Source of the DNA: Hyphomicrobium sp. ghe19
GTDB lineage: Bacteria > Pseudomonadota > Alphaproteobacteria > Rhizobiales > Hyphomicrobiaceae
Reading direction: 5' to 3'
Assembly: GCF_902712875.1 (NCBI RefSeq)
Contig: NZ_LR743509.1
Span: 2,060,001 to 2,124,000, forward strand
DNA: 64,000 nucleotides
The stretch's first letter is position 1, and each line of letters starts with the position of its first letter. Positions 42,379-52,497 of this stretch are shown one piece after another. Position numbers and translations under genes: made by a program. The notes under the pieces are model-generated. The model searched no databases. It saw only the letters and a program-made list of their open reading frames with translations, and had not been told where the DNA came from.

Positions 42379-43565
42379 ACATCGCGGTCGACTTCAAGAA
42401 CGTCGATATCATATTCGGCAAGGACATCCCGAAGACATTGGCCATGGTCGATGCGGGCGCGACACGCGCGCAAATCCTCGCCAAGACCGGCGCCGTGCTC
42501 GGCGCGGCCGGCGCCAATCTCACCGTGAATGAAGGCGAGATATCCGTCCTGATGGGGCTTTCGGGCTCCGGCAAATCGACATTGCTGCGCGCCGTCAACG
42601 GACTCAACAAGGTGTCGCGCGGCGCTGTCCTGGTGAAGGACGGAGACCGGATGGTGGACATCGCCTCGTGTGATGCCACTACGCTTCGTCATATGCGCCA
42701 GAAGCAGGTCGCGATGGTCTTCCAGCAGTTTGCGCTGCTGCCGTGGCGAACCGTGCGGGAGAATGTGGGGCTCGGCCTCGAACTCGCCGGTGTGCCACAT
42801 GCGGAACTCACGGAGCGCGTGGACCGCCAGCTCAAACTTGTCGGGCTCGACACGTGGGCCGAGAAGCATGTGCATGAGCTTTCGGGCGGCATGCAGCAGC
42901 GCGTCGGCCTCGCCCGCGCGTTCGCGACGGACGCGCCGATCCTGCTGATGGACGAGCCGTTTTCGGCGCTCGATCCCCTCATCCGCACCAAGCTGCAAGA
43001 CGAACTCCTGCAATTGCAGAAGTCGATCAAGAAGACGATCATCTTCGTCAGTCACGACCTCGAGGAAGCACTCAAGATCGGCAATCGCATCACCATCATG
43101 GAAGGTGGGCGGATCGTGCAATCGGGTGCACCCGAAGAAATCGTGCTGCAACCTGCCGACGATTACGTCCGCGATTTCATTGCCAACGTTAATCCGTTGT
43201 CCGTGCTCACCGCTTGGAACGTCATGCGTGACATGCGCGACCTCGAGCGTACGGACGATGACTGGATTTGGCTCGACCGGCGAAAGACCACGCGATTCCA
43301 AATCGATGCCGGGGGCAAAGTGCAGGCGGCCGAATGCAACGGCCGCCAGGCAGCCTGGGTGACATGCGGCGAATGCGAAAAGCACGTTGGCGAAGACTCT
43401 TCACCCGTCTATTGGGCGAGGCCCGGCACGAGCCTGAAGACAGTCATCCTCGCCATGCACAAGTCTGGCACCGCGCCTGTCGCACTGTTCGACGACGAAG
43501 ATCGCTTTGTCGGCGCCATCGGCATTCGCGACGTCCTGCAGGCCATATTGCGACGCAAGGATTGA
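42375..43565 (+). CDS. choV: Choline ABC transporter ATP-binding protein
   Basis: A 396-residue ATPase. Seen: Walker A GLSGSGKST at residues 61-69, the Q-loop MVFQQFALLPWRTV, signature LSGGMQQRVGLARA, Walker B ILLMDEPFSALDP and the switch His in VSHDLEEAL. The C-terminal ~120 residues carry CBS-like regulatory sequence (APVALFDDEDRFVGAIGIRD). It ends only 10 bp from the convergent gbcB stop, with no terminator visible between. Confidence 0.95.
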   Translation: MNIAVDFKNVDIIFGKDIPKTLAMVDAGATRAQILAKTGAVLGAAGANLTVNEGEISVLMGLSGSGKSTLLRAVNGLNKVSRGAVLVKDGDRMVDIASCDATTLRHMRQKQVAMVFQQFALLPWRTVRENVGLGLELAGVPHAELTERVDRQLKLVGLDTWAEKHVHELSGGMQQRVGLARAFATDAPILLMDEPFSALDPLIRTKLQDELLQLQKSIKKTIIFVSHDLEEALKIGNRITIMEGGRIVQSGAPEEIVLQPADDYVRDFIANVNPLSVLTAWNVMRDMRDLERTDDDWIWLDRRKTTRFQIDAGGKVQAAECNGRQAAWVTCGECEKHVGEDSSPVYWARPGTSLKTVILAMHKSGTAPVALFDDEDRFVGAIGIRDVLQAILRRKD

Positions 43566-43575
43566 TGAGCGCGAG

Positions 43576-44691
43576 TTACTTTTCGATCGTGATGTTCTCG
43601 AGCGGCTTGCTGCAGCAAATCAGGATCATGCCGACGTCGATCTCACGCTGGCGAATACCGCCGCCGTGCTTCATCTCTACTTGACCCGAAAGCTTCTTGC
43701 TTTTGCACGTGCCGCACACGCCCTTGCTGCACGAAAACGGAAGCCGCATTCCGGCGGCTCGCGCTGCATCGAGAATAAACTGATCCGGCCGGCAATCGAT
43801 CGTGCGACCCGATCGCGTGAATTCTATCTTGAAGCTGGCACCGGCCGCTTCCGCTCCCGATGCTGCGGCGTCGGCTTCGATCAGCGGCACGCCTTGCCGT
43901 TCGAACGAGAAGCTTTCTTCGTGGTAGTGCGCCATATCGAAAGCGGCGTCTCGCAGCATGGCACGAACATTTGCCATATAGGCTTCCGGCCCACAGCAGA
44001 AGACTTTGCGCTCAGCAAGATCCGGGACGATCGACTTCAGAAGCGGCAACGTGAGATAGCCCGTCGGTGCACTCCAGTCACGCGCTTCGCCCTGCTGCTC
44101 GCAGACGAACGCCGTTCTGAAGTGGCTCGTGCCGTGGGTCATCATCGCCAGCTCGTGGCGAAAAATGATATCGCGTGGCGAGCGCGCGCTGTGGACGAAG
44201 ACCACATCGTGATCCTCGCCGAGTTCGTAGAGCGTGCGCGCCATCGACATCAACGGCGTCACGCCGGAGCCACCCGAAAGAAACAGGTATTTCGGGGCTG
44301 AATGCAGCGTGCAACTGAAGTCGCCCGAGGGTCCGAGCGCCTTTATCTTCGCGCCCGGTTTCAGATTGTCATGCAGCCAGTTGGAGACCTTGCCGCCGGG
44401 CTGGCGCTTCACCGTAATCGACAGTGTGTCGGGTCGCGTCGGCGGCGAAGAGATCGTGTAGCAGCGATTGATCACCGCGCCATCGATCTCGAGTTCGAGC
44501 GTGATGAACTGGCCGGGCCGGAAGCGGAAGAGTCGCGGCGACTGCGTACGGAAGAGGAAGCTCTTGACGTCGTGCGTCTCCTGGCGCATGTGCGCGCACA
44601 CGAGCGTATCGTCCTCAGCGGCGTTCCACTTGCCGGGCGTTGCGTCCCAAAGTTCCGGCCCCAGGCGGCTCGGCCGCCCTTTATCACTCAT
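43576..44691 (-). CDS. gbcB: Glycine betaine monooxygenase, reductase subunit
   Basis: A 371-residue electron-transfer flavoprotein that passes NAD(P)H electrons to the Rieske oxygenase GbcA. Seen: FAD-binding RFRPGQFITLELEIDG and NRCYTISSPPTRPDTLSI, the NAD segment KYLFLSGGSGVTPLMSM, CGPEAYM, and a C-terminal plant-type [2Fe-2S] ferredoxin with SCSKGVCGTCKSKKLSG and the fourth Cys near residue 360 (ICCSKP). It is the last gene of the leftward operon, 6 bp after gbcA. Confidence 0.94.
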   Translation of the reverse strand: MSDKGRPSRLGPELWDATPGKWNAAEDDTLVCAHMRQETHDVKSFLFRTQSPRLFRFRPGQFITLELEIDGAVINRCYTISSPPTRPDTLSITVKRQPGGKVSNWLHDNLKPGAKIKALGPSGDFSCTLHSAPKYLFLSGGSGVTPLMSMARTLYELGEDHDVVFVHSARSPRDIIFRHELAMMTHGTSHFRTAFVCEQQGEARDWSAPTGYLTLPLLKSIVPDLAERKVFCCGPEAYMANVRAMLRDAAFDMAHYHEESFSFERQGVPLIEADAAASGAEAAGASFKIEFTRSGRTIDCRPDQFILDAARAAGMRLPFSCSKGVCGTCKSKKLSGQVEMKHGGGIRQREIDVGMILICCSKPLENITIEK

Positions 44692-44697
44692 GATCTG

Positions 44698-45978
44698 TCA
44701 GGCGCTCGCTGCAAATGGGCTGACGATTGCGGATTCCTGCCCCGTTTCCGTACGCAGCCGCTTGAAGTACCAGGACATGAATTTTTCCACCAGCTCCTCC
44801 GTGTAGGGCGAATACGGTCCGGGCTGGTAGGCTGCGCTTTGCGAACCGATTTGCGTGCGCTCAACAAGCGACCCGTCCTGCTTGTTGGTTGCATGCCACA
44901 CTTCGCTCAGCTCCTTCGGATCGTAGTCCCGGCCTTCGACCGCATCCTTGTGTACGAGCCACTTCGTCCTGAGCAACGTGCGTTCGGGATCGATCGGCAG
45001 CACGCTGAAGGTCACGATATGATCGCTCATGAAGTGATGCCAGGAATTCGGCTGAGTCCAGAACGACAAGCCGCCGAGATTGCGCTGCGTGAGATCACCC
45101 AGCAATTTCTGGCACGCGACTTTGCTATTCATCGTTTGCGATTCACCCGCCTTGTCGAGCGGCAGGCGTTCGGTGCGGAAGGCCGTGGCGCGACTATCGA
45201 GGAATTCGAGTTCGACGGAGGGAAGTCCGCACGATTCCCACCGCGTGTGCTCGCGTTCTATCAACTCGCGGAATGCCTGGACCTCATCGGCATTTTCCGG
45301 CGACGGCTGGTAGCCAAAGCCGAATTCGTAGAGCGAGACCGTGAGCTCCGGATGGTTCGCCTTGCAATGGTAGCATTCGCGATTGTTCTCCATCGTGAAC
45401 TTCCAATTGCCGTTCTCGATGAGATCTTCCTCGTAGGCGATCTTACAGTCGCTGATCCGATGGGGGAGAATATAGGGCTCCATTTCCCGGCGCATCTGTT
45501 CGAAATCGGACGGCGGCTCGTCGGCGAGGCATATGAACAGGAGGCCCGCAACATTGCCGACATGCACCGTCTTCAGGTTGAACTGGCTGCGATCGAACTC
45601 GTCGCCCATGTGTTCGGTGTGAATGAGCTTGCCCGTCAGATCATATGTCCACTGATGATATGGACAAACGACGTTGCCGACGCTGCCTTTGTCGCCGTCG
45701 CAGAGGCGTGCGCCGCGATGGCGGCAAACGTTATGAAAAGCGCGGATCGTCATATCGTCGTCGCGCACCACGACGACCGAGGCGCGACCCAACGGCACTG
45801 TGAAATAATCGCCGGGCTCCGGAATGTCCGGTTCGACGCCGACATAGATCCAGTGGCGCCCAAAGATGACGTCCATATCGAGGTCGAACACCTCTTTGTC
45901 CCGATAGAACGGCGCTTCAAGGCTATACCCTGGCCGGCGGCGTCCGATCATCGCCCGCAGTTCGTTGGATATTTGCAT
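44698..45978 (-). CDS. gbcA: Glycine betaine monooxygenase, Rieske oxygenase subunit
   Basis: A 426-residue Rieske non-heme iron oxygenase that demethylates glycine betaine to dimethylglycine with release of formaldehyde. Seen: the Rieske site C85-R-H87 and C105-PY-H108, and the mononuclear iron ligands H204 and H209 in ENNRECYHCKANHPEL, with a later carboxylate. MQISNEL at ATG 45978, after GGGAGGATCAC, is preferred over an in-frame start at 46002. This is the oxygen-dependent first step of betaine breakdown. Confidence 0.95.
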   Translation of the reverse strand: MQISNELRAMIGRRRPGYSLEAPFYRDKEVFDLDMDVIFGRHWIYVGVEPDIPEPGDYFTVPLGRASVVVVRDDDMTIRAFHNVCRHRGARLCDGDKGSVGNVVCPYHQWTYDLTGKLIHTEHMGDEFDRSQFNLKTVHVGNVAGLLFICLADEPPSDFEQMRREMEPYILPHRISDCKIAYEEDLIENGNWKFTMENNRECYHCKANHPELTVSLYEFGFGYQPSPENADEVQAFRELIEREHTRWESCGLPSVELEFLDSRATAFRTERLPLDKAGESQTMNSKVACQKLLGDLTQRNLGGLSFWTQPNSWHHFMSDHIVTFSVLPIDPERTLLRTKWLVHKDAVEGRDYDPKELSEVWHATNKQDGSLVERTQIGSQSAAYQPGPYSPYTEELVEKFMSWYFKRLRTETGQESAIVSPFAASA

Positions 45979-46003
45979 GTGATCCTCCCTTCGCACGGGC
46001 ATG

Positions 46004-46789
46004 CTAGAAATCGACGAGCCGATGTTCCCTCAGATAGTTCAGCATCACTTGTGCTTTATCGACGGATGAGCCTTCAAAAGCGACAATGCCACCTTTCGCC
46101 TCGGCGACGACGGCCGCCTGCATTCGTGCGTGGCCGGACTTTGTCTCCCGCGCCTTGAGCCGAATGGGACGGCGCGACGAAGGTTCCACGGCCCAAGCGG
46201 GCAGCACTATGGAAATGTCTGTGGGCGTTTCCGGAAACCGTTCTATACGGCCCGACACGCGCCGAGCATATGCATATTTGAGTTGAACCGGCGCGAGCGG
46301 ATGAACGGCAATCACAAGCGGCAGAGCACAACCGATCCGCCGCCGTTGCCCCTTCGGCAAGAACTGGCGGATTTCGACGTCCCAGCCCTCATCCCTCGTT
46401 TTTTGAACGCGCGCCTCGAGGACGTTCGCGACGACCGGGCGTGCCAGAGCCCGTGCCAGCGCGTACGGCAACAGACCGCTGCCAACGCCCGCCTCCGCGT
46501 TGCTGCCCGTCAGGATGATGTCGACATTCTTCAAGTGAGCGGCGAGCGACGCGACAGCATTGCTGCTGCTATCGAGTGGCAAGGCCTCAATCGCGCCTGC
46601 GCCAAGCGCGAGATAATCCTGAAGCGACGGTTCTTCTGCGGCACCGGCGTGAACGACACGAAGACCGTCACCAGCCATCCGACGACCCAATGCCATCGCG
46701 ACGGCATCACCGCGGCAAGCTCGCGGCGCGCCGCTCACCGGATGCCGGCCGGCCGAGACCAGAGCCGCGACTGTGAAGGCATTACTCAT
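46004..46789 (-). CDS. etfB: Electron transfer flavoprotein beta subunit
   Basis: A 261-residue EtfB that takes electrons from the dimethylglycine dehydrogenase system with EtfA. Seen: AALVSAGRHPVSGAPRACRG with the divergent opening typical of the Dgc-linked ETF, NVDIILTGSNAEAGVGSGLL (AMP-binding region) and the closing segment with MQAAVVAEAKGG. It is much more divergent than the housekeeping EtfB, so it is a dedicated pair. Its start overlaps the end of etfA. Confidence 0.85.
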   Translation of the reverse strand: MSNAFTVAALVSAGRHPVSGAPRACRGDAVAMALGRRMAGDGLRVVHAGAAEEPSLQDYLALGAGAIEALPLDSSSNAVASLAAHLKNVDIILTGSNAEAGVGSGLLPYALARALARPVVANVLEARVQKTRDEGWDVEIRQFLPKGQRRRIGCALPLVIAVHPLAPVQLKYAYARRVSGRIERFPETPTDISIVLPAWAVEPSSRRPIRLKARETKSGHARMQAAVVAEAKGGIVAFEGSSVDKAQVMLNYLREHRLVDF

Positions 46790-47919
46790 CCGTCGACCCC
46801 GGGCTTCAACCTCGGAACTTCACCCTGCTCCCGCGCTTGCGATACCCGCGTGATCAACGCCTGCATGAGTTCCTCGGCGTCCCCGATGACGGTGAGGTCG
46901 GCGCGCTTCACGATGGGCGCACCGCCGTCGCGATTGATGGCGATGACATGACGGCAGCCCTTGATGCCTTGCAGATGCTGAACCGCTCCTGAAATACCGA
47001 TCGCGAAATAGGTGGTTGCGTTCACCGTCTTTCCGGACGCGCCGATTTGTTTGTCGCGGGAGAATTTGCCTTCATCGACTGCGACACGGCTTGCGCCGAT
47101 CGCAGCGCCGAGCGTGCGAGCGAGCGTGCCCAGCGTCTCGACGTTCTCAACGCCATTCCCGGCGGAGACGATGAAGTCCGCTTCTTCAAGCGCAATGTCT
47201 GCGGTCTCGGTCGGCTCGAGCCCGAGGTCGCGGTAAGCCTCGGTTATGCTCGGCAGTTGCGGAGCCGGCAAAAGTTCACCAGCGCCGGCGAACGGCAGTT
47301 TCGCGTCCACCGCACCGGGCGCCAGGAGCACGAAGCGCGGCAGCGGAGCCTTCGCGAGCGCCGCGCCCCCGGACCACCCCACCGAGACATGTCGCGCGTC
47401 CAATTCGATCACATGCGTTGCTGCGAAGGCTTCGTCGTTGGAGATCAAGCGGCGACCAAGGTCGCCATCTCCGGACATGTTGTCGGGCAGGAAGACGTGC
47501 TCGGCTGCGAATTCTTCCAATAGCGCCCGAACGACTGCCTCTTCTCGTTGCGGCTGAAATCGGCTGGCGTCGAGGTCTGGAATGACGACGATCTTATCTG
47601 CGCCGAGTTCTCCGGCGTTCTCATGAAGTTCGCCGAGGATCACCGCGACGACGCCCGTGTCCGCCGTTGCAAGGATGGCAGCCGCCGCTATGGCTTCGCG
47701 CGCATGATCGTCGAGGCGGCCGCGATGGGAATGGGCGACGGCCATGTGCCAGCGCTTTGCCGGCTCGCGCGTGCGCAAAGGTTTCGCCTGCTGCCTCTCA
47801 TCTGCCGTCACGCCCATATGCGGATCTGCGGATGCGACTTCTCCCAGCACGATACGGCGCAGCCCCGCAGGCGAAATGCGATAAGGACGACGCGGATTGA
47901 TGCGTTTCACGTCGCTCAT
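46786..47919 (-). CDS. etfA: Electron transfer flavoprotein alpha subunit
   Basis: A 377-residue EtfA that binds FAD through its C-terminal domain. Seen: the N-terminal domain with VAVILGELHENAGELGADKI-type segments and the FAD-binding C-terminus FIVSAGNGVENVETLGTLAR, VAVDEGKFSRDKQIGASGK and AIGISGAVQHLQGIKGCRHV plus INRDGGAPIVKRADLTVIGD. ATG 47919 follows TGGAGGCTCAAGC; the frame extends upstream into dgcB without a start signal. The etfA-etfB overlap and dgcB-etfA overlap show tight coupling. Confidence 0.9.
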   Translation of the reverse strand: MSDVKRINPRRPYRISPAGLRRIVLGEVASADPHMGVTADERQQAKPLRTREPAKRWHMAVAHSHRGRLDDHAREAIAAAAILATADTGVVAVILGELHENAGELGADKIVVIPDLDASRFQPQREEAVVRALLEEFAAEHVFLPDNMSGDGDLGRRLISNDEAFAATHVIELDARHVSVGWSGGAALAKAPLPRFVLLAPGAVDAKLPFAGAGELLPAPQLPSITEAYRDLGLEPTETADIALEEADFIVSAGNGVENVETLGTLARTLGAAIGASRVAVDEGKFSRDKQIGASGKTVNATTYFAIGISGAVQHLQGIKGCRHVIAINRDGGAPIVKRADLTVIGDAEELMQALITRVSQAREQGEVPRLKPGVDG

Positions 47920-49796
47920 GCTTGAGCCTCCAGCGAGGCGGCGGCAAGTTCGGCAATATCCAGCACCTCGGCGTGCGCGCCGGCGACGCCCTCCAGCATG
48001 GCGGTGCATTGCGGACACGCGACCGCGATGACGTCCGCTCCGACATCGCGCGCATCACCCATTCGAATATCTGGAATGCGCTGCTTGGCTGGAATATCGG
48101 TCAGCGGCGCGCCGCCTCCGCCTCCACAGCATCTGCCGCGCAGACCTGAGCGCTCCATTTCGCGCACTTCGATGCCGAGCTTTCGCAAGAGGGCGCGTGG
48201 GGCTTCCGTCTCGCCATTATAGCGTCCGAGGTAGCAGGGATCGTGATAGGTCAAGGCCCTCACCTCGGGCGATTTTCCAAGCTGCAGCTTTCCTCGCTCG
48301 GCCAGCTCAGCCAGAAGCGCCGTGTGATGAATGACTGTATATTTTCCGCCGAGGGCTGAATATTCATTGCGCAAGCTGTGCAGCACATGCGGGTCGGACG
48401 TGACGATGCGTTTGAAATCGAGCGACGCAAACGTTTCGATATTCCGCTTCGCCAAGAATTGAAACGTCGCCTCGTCGCCGAGACGGCGTGCGGTGTCGCC
48501 GGTATCGCGCTCGCGCTCGCCGAGAACGGCGAAGTCAAGTCTCGCTGCCTTCATAAGTTTGACGAGCGCTCTGAGGGTCCGCTGATAGCGCATGTCGAAT
48601 GCGCCTTCGCCCGCGACGAGCAACAGATCGATGGGCTTGCCGGGTTCGGCCACGGGCACGTCGAGATCGACTGCCCAGTTGTATCGCGCCGCTTTTGCGT
48701 GCCCGCCCTGGGTTTCGGTCTCGCGCAAATTGCTCAAAGTTTCTGGCGCGGTTCCGGGAACCTCTCCTTGCATGAGATTGAGGCTGCGGCGCATACCGAC
48801 AATCGCGTCGACGTGCTCGATCAGCATCGGGCACTCTTCGACACATGCGCGGCATGTCGTGCAGGACCAAACCGTCTCCGCTTCAATGAGTTTTGGGACG
48901 ATCGTTTCGGAAAGCGACCCGCGATGGTATCCGATCGGGATGCCTGGATAGGGTCTTCCCGCGTAGGCGCTATCGTTCGAGCCCGATAGCCCGGCGACAA
49001 GATCTTGAATGAACTTTTTCGGATTGAGCGGCTGGCCCGCCGCAAACGCCGGACAGGATTGCTCGCATTTTCCGCATTCCACGCACGCGTCGAAACTCAG
49101 GAGCTCCGTCCATAGAAAATCAGACGGCTTGCGCGCTCCGAAATCGTGATTGCTCAATGCCAGCGGCGCCAGCGCGGTCGACCGCACACCCGCGAAGCGC
49201 TCGGGCCGAGGATGGAATGCGAGATGCAGAAGCCCTGCGACCGCGTGCTTCATCGGACCGCCTGTGCCGATGCCGAGCGCAAGTTCTGACGATCCTGCCA
49301 ACAGGAGCAGAAGCGCCGCGATGGCTATTCCAGCGGACAGCGTCTGCGATGGGATCAACGTCAGAAGAGCAAGCCCGAGGGCGAACGCAGTCAACGTATA
49401 CGGCAACCTGTTCCAAGCGCCCCCGGACAGTCTCAGTGGCGGATGACGCCGTCTCATCCAGACGAAATATACGCCGGTCAGCATAACGATTGCGGCGAGC
49501 AGAATGGCCCAGTCCAGCACAGGCGCATAAAGTCCGAGGCCGTAGTTGATCGCCACAAGCACCAGGGCCGCAAATGCGCCGCCCGCGGTGGCGATATGCG
49601 TATTCGCGATGTAAGGATCGCGGGCGACGACATGATGCAAATCGACGAAGTACCGTTTGGGAACGGTCAAAAGGCCCGTCCATTCGACGGTGGCTTCGCG
49701 GCCCGTTCGCCACAGTCGTGCCCGGCGCGCCAAACCTATCGCCAGCGTCGCGACAGACACCCAAAAGAGTACCGTGACGGCAACCGCAACGGACAC
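47916..49796 (-). CDS. dgcB: Dimethylglycine demethylation Fe-S membrane protein
   Basis: A 626-residue protein of the DgcB type. The N-terminal ~190 residues (DUF3483-like) carry five or six transmembrane helices. A ferredoxin-like domain follows with CVECGKCEQSCPAFAAGQ and SCTTCRACVEECPMLIEHVD, giving two [4Fe-4S] sites. The C-terminal half has two CCG domains (YHDPCYLGRY, RGRCCGGGGG and ACPQCT). It probably passes electrons from DgcA towards the quinone pool together with EtfAB. It lies between dgcA and etfA with short overlaps. Confidence 0.93.
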   Translation of the reverse strand: MSVAVAVTVLFWVSVATLAIGLARRARLWRTGREATVEWTGLLTVPKRYFVDLHHVVARDPYIANTHIATAGGAFAALVLVAINYGLGLYAPVLDWAILLAAIVMLTGVYFVWMRRRHPPLRLSGGAWNRLPYTLTAFALGLALLTLIPSQTLSAGIAIAALLLLLAGSSELALGIGTGGPMKHAVAGLLHLAFHPRPERFAGVRSTALAPLALSNHDFGARKPSDFLWTELLSFDACVECGKCEQSCPAFAAGQPLNPKKFIQDLVAGLSGSNDSAYAGRPYPGIPIGYHRGSLSETIVPKLIEAETVWSCTTCRACVEECPMLIEHVDAIVGMRRSLNLMQGEVPGTAPETLSNLRETETQGGHAKAARYNWAVDLDVPVAEPGKPIDLLLVAGEGAFDMRYQRTLRALVKLMKAARLDFAVLGERERDTGDTARRLGDEATFQFLAKRNIETFASLDFKRIVTSDPHVLHSLRNEYSALGGKYTVIHHTALLAELAERGKLQLGKSPEVRALTYHDPCYLGRYNGETEAPRALLRKLGIEVREMERSGLRGRCCGGGGGAPLTDIPAKQRIPDIRMGDARDVGADVIAVACPQCTAMLEGVAGAHAEVLDIAELAAASLEAQA

Positions 49797-49798
49797 GA

Positions 49799-51865
49799 TC
49801 AGAAATCCTTACACAGCCGGAGCGAGTCGTAGATAGCGGCGTGAATATTGTGCATCGAGACGCAATCGCCGACGCGGAACAGAAGAAAGCGCTCGCCGTC
49901 CGTCGCTTCCTCAAGCGCGGGCTGCGGTTGAGCGGCATACAGCGATGGGAGATCCACCTGCCCGCGATTGAGAGATCGATCCTTCAGCGATGTGTAAAGC
50001 TCGGTATTCGGCGTGATGCCGTTTTCGATGACGACCTGATCGACGACACGTTCTTCAAGCTCATCGGTATATTCGTTGCGCAGCACGGCGACCTTCTTGT
50101 TGCCTTCCGCGTAGACACGATCGAGCCAGAAATTCGGGGTCGGAATGATGCCTTGCGCATAGAGGCGCCGGTAGAAGATCGGAAATGTCGTGCCGCCGAC
50201 GTCGTCGGAGACCTTCGTATCCGGTGTTACGATCTCGACGGTTGCACCGCGACTGGCGAGAAAATCCGCGGTGCCGAATCCGGCGTGCGCGCTGATGCCG
50301 TCGTAAATGAGAACGTTTTCGGCAGGCGCCACTTTCTCCGAAAGGATATCCCAGGAGCTGACGGATAGCCCGTCCTTCGCGCCCCAGTTCGCGACCTGAT
50401 CGGTGAAGCTCCGGCCGCCGGTGGCGAGAACGACGATGTCGGGCTGCTCACTCAGCACCATCTCGGGCGTCGCTTCCGTTTCCAGTCGCCGGTCGACGCC
50501 AAGGCGTTTGGTTTCGAGATCGAACCAGCGGACGATGCCCGCCATCTGCTCGCGCTGCGGCGCCTTCGCTGCGAGGTTGATTTGGCCACCGACCGCCGAA
50601 CTGCGTTCGAACAAAACGACGTCATGGCCGCGCGATCGCGATACGCGAGCGGCCTCGAGACCGGCCGGTCCGCCGCCGACGACCACCACGCGCCGTTTTC
50701 TTGCGCCCTTGGCCGGCGTAATGACGTGAGGCATCGTCGCTTCGCGTGACGTCGCAGCGTTTTGGACGCAAAGCGTGTCGGAGCCGGAATACATCCTGTC
50801 GATGCAGTAGTTGGCGCCGACGCATTGACGGATCTGGTCTTCCCGTCCTTCGCGCACCTTCTTCATGATATGCGGATCGGCGATATGCGCGCGGGTCATG
50901 CCGACCATATCGACGAGGCCGTTCGCGAGGATGCGTTCCGCCTGCGTGATGTCGCGGATGCCCTGGGCGTGCAGGATGGGAACGTCCACGACGGACTTTA
51001 TACCGGCGGCAAGGTGCACGAACGGCTCGGGCGGCAGCGCCATCGGCGGCATGCAATTCGCCAGCGTGTTATGCGTATCTGCGCCTGAACCGATCACGCT
51101 GATGAAATCGATCATGCCCGTTTCGGACATGCGTTGTGCGATTTCCTTGAGGACTTCGTGATCAAGTCCATCCTCATGGAACTCATCGGCGCACATACGA
51201 AGCCCGACACAGAAGTCGCGGCCGACGGCTTCGCGCACGGCGGTCAGCACCGCGAGACCGAACCGCATGCGGTTCTCAAGGCTGCCGCCCCATTCGTCCG
51301 TGCGCATGTTTGAGCGCGGAGACCAGAACTGGTCGATCAACTGCTGATGGGCGGCTGAGATCTCGATGCCGTCGAAACCCGATGCTTGCACGCGCTTCGC
51401 GGCGGCCGCGAAATCGCCGATGATGCGACGGATGTCTTCGATCTCGATGGCCTTCGAATTGCCACGGTGGACGAACTCGCGGATGCCTGACGGCGAAGAG
51501 AGATGCGGCCACGGATCGCCGGCATAGACCGAACGGCGACCCATATGCGTCGCCTGGATCATGATCTTCATACCGTGGCGATGGACCGTTTCCGCCAGCC
51601 GCGCCATCGGTTCGATCACGCGATCGGTCGTCAGGTTGACAGGCCGCCAAGAGCCTTGCGGAACGTCAATCGACACAGGGCTCGACCCGCCGCAGATCGC
51701 CATGCCGAGGCCGCCCTTGGCCTTCTCTTCATAATAGCGAATGTAGCGATCGCCCGGCATGCCACCGGCTTCCGCGTAAACCTCGGCGTGCGCCGTCGAG
51801 TAGATGCGGTTCGGCAGCGTCAGTTGGTTGAGTTTGATGGGCGTAAAAATCGAAGGGTAACGCAT
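49799..51865 (-). CDS. dgcA: Dimethylglycine demethylase
   Basis: A 688-residue flavoprotein of the old-yellow-enzyme/trimethylamine-dehydrogenase family that oxidises dimethylglycine to sarcosine. Seen: an FMN TIM barrel (residues ~1-370; FTPIKLNQLTLPNRIYSTAH; SAAHQQLIDQFWSPRSNMRT), a [4Fe-4S] region around CVGANYCIDRMYSG and CVQNAATSRE, and NAD/FAD Rossmann domains starting VVVVGGGPAGLEAARVSRSR. TAATG joins its ATG with the soxG stop. It is the first Dgc gene in the operon. Confidence 0.93.
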   Translation of the reverse strand: MRYPSIFTPIKLNQLTLPNRIYSTAHAEVYAEAGGMPGDRYIRYYEEKAKGGLGMAICGGSSPVSIDVPQGSWRPVNLTTDRVIEPMARLAETVHRHGMKIMIQATHMGRRSVYAGDPWPHLSSPSGIREFVHRGNSKAIEIEDIRRIIGDFAAAAKRVQASGFDGIEISAAHQQLIDQFWSPRSNMRTDEWGGSLENRMRFGLAVLTAVREAVGRDFCVGLRMCADEFHEDGLDHEVLKEIAQRMSETGMIDFISVIGSGADTHNTLANCMPPMALPPEPFVHLAAGIKSVVDVPILHAQGIRDITQAERILANGLVDMVGMTRAHIADPHIMKKVREGREDQIRQCVGANYCIDRMYSGSDTLCVQNAATSREATMPHVITPAKGARKRRVVVVGGGPAGLEAARVSRSRGHDVVLFERSSAVGGQINLAAKAPQREQMAGIVRWFDLETKRLGVDRRLETEATPEMVLSEQPDIVVLATGGRSFTDQVANWGAKDGLSVSSWDILSEKVAPAENVLIYDGISAHAGFGTADFLASRGATVEIVTPDTKVSDDVGGTTFPIFYRRLYAQGIIPTPNFWLDRVYAEGNKKVAVLRNEYTDELEERVVDQVVIENGITPNTELYTSLKDRSLNRGQVDLPSLYAAQPQPALEEATDGERFLLFRVGDCVSMHNIHAAIYDSLRLCKDF

Positions 51866-52497
51866 TATGCTGGCGCTCCCTCTTCAGTGAGGCGGCTGCC
51901 GGCGATGTCGGCGATGCCCAATCCGTAGGGCGTGGCAGCGCGCACGAGGTAGCGCCAAATGTAGTCGGCGAAGCTGCGCCGGATCACCAAGCGGTAGCCG
52001 TTACCCTGGCGAAATGCGTAGACCGACGACTTCCCGAATGTCGTGCCGACGACGCGGCCCGGTTCCATACTTGCAAAATCATAGACGCTGACATGCTGCA
52101 GAACGTCGATGGCATTGCGACCTTCGAGCACGACTTGTGTGTAGCCACCGGAGTTATCGACGACCTGGCTTCGCACATCCGTCAGAGCTTGACGCAGACT
52201 TCCCAGCAGTGCGGACAATTGAGCTCGCGGACAGACGATCATCCATTCGTCCGGCGAGAGCCACAAAATCGTTAGGCCGTTCGATGATGCGAACGTGCAG
52301 GGCTGGAGCGGAAGCGAAACGCCGAGCGATGTTGATGTAGCGGTGACAAAGGCCGGATCGGCACCGTTGCCGCGAAGGCTGATGTATCCGAGGTGCGGAA
52401 TTTCGTTAGCCCAGACGCCGCGATTGCCATCGATGGGCTTTGCCTGTTCGCCCAGACCGAACGAATGGAGCGGCGAACGCATCATTGGCTCAGACAT
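51865..52497 (-). CDS. soxG: Sarcosine oxidase gamma subunit
   Basis: A 210-residue small subunit of heterotetrameric sarcosine oxidase. The family has an aminomethyl-transferase-like fold; seen here are LSPDEWMIVC, VVDNSGGYTQVVLEGRNAID, GRVVGTTFGKSSVYAFRQG and RRSFADYIWRYLV, all typical. It overlaps the soxA stop by 8 bp and the dgcA start by TAATG. The subunit probably supports the alpha-chain folate site. Confidence 0.92.
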   Translation of the reverse strand: MSEPMMRSPLHSFGLGEQAKPIDGNRGVWANEIPHLGYISLRGNGADPAFVTATSTSLGVSLPLQPCTFASSNGLTILWLSPDEWMIVCPRAQLSALLGSLRQALTDVRSQVVDNSGGYTQVVLEGRNAIDVLQHVSVYDFASMEPGRVVGTTFGKSSVYAFRQGNGYRLVIRRSFADYIWRYLVRAATPYGLGIADIAGSRLTEEGAPA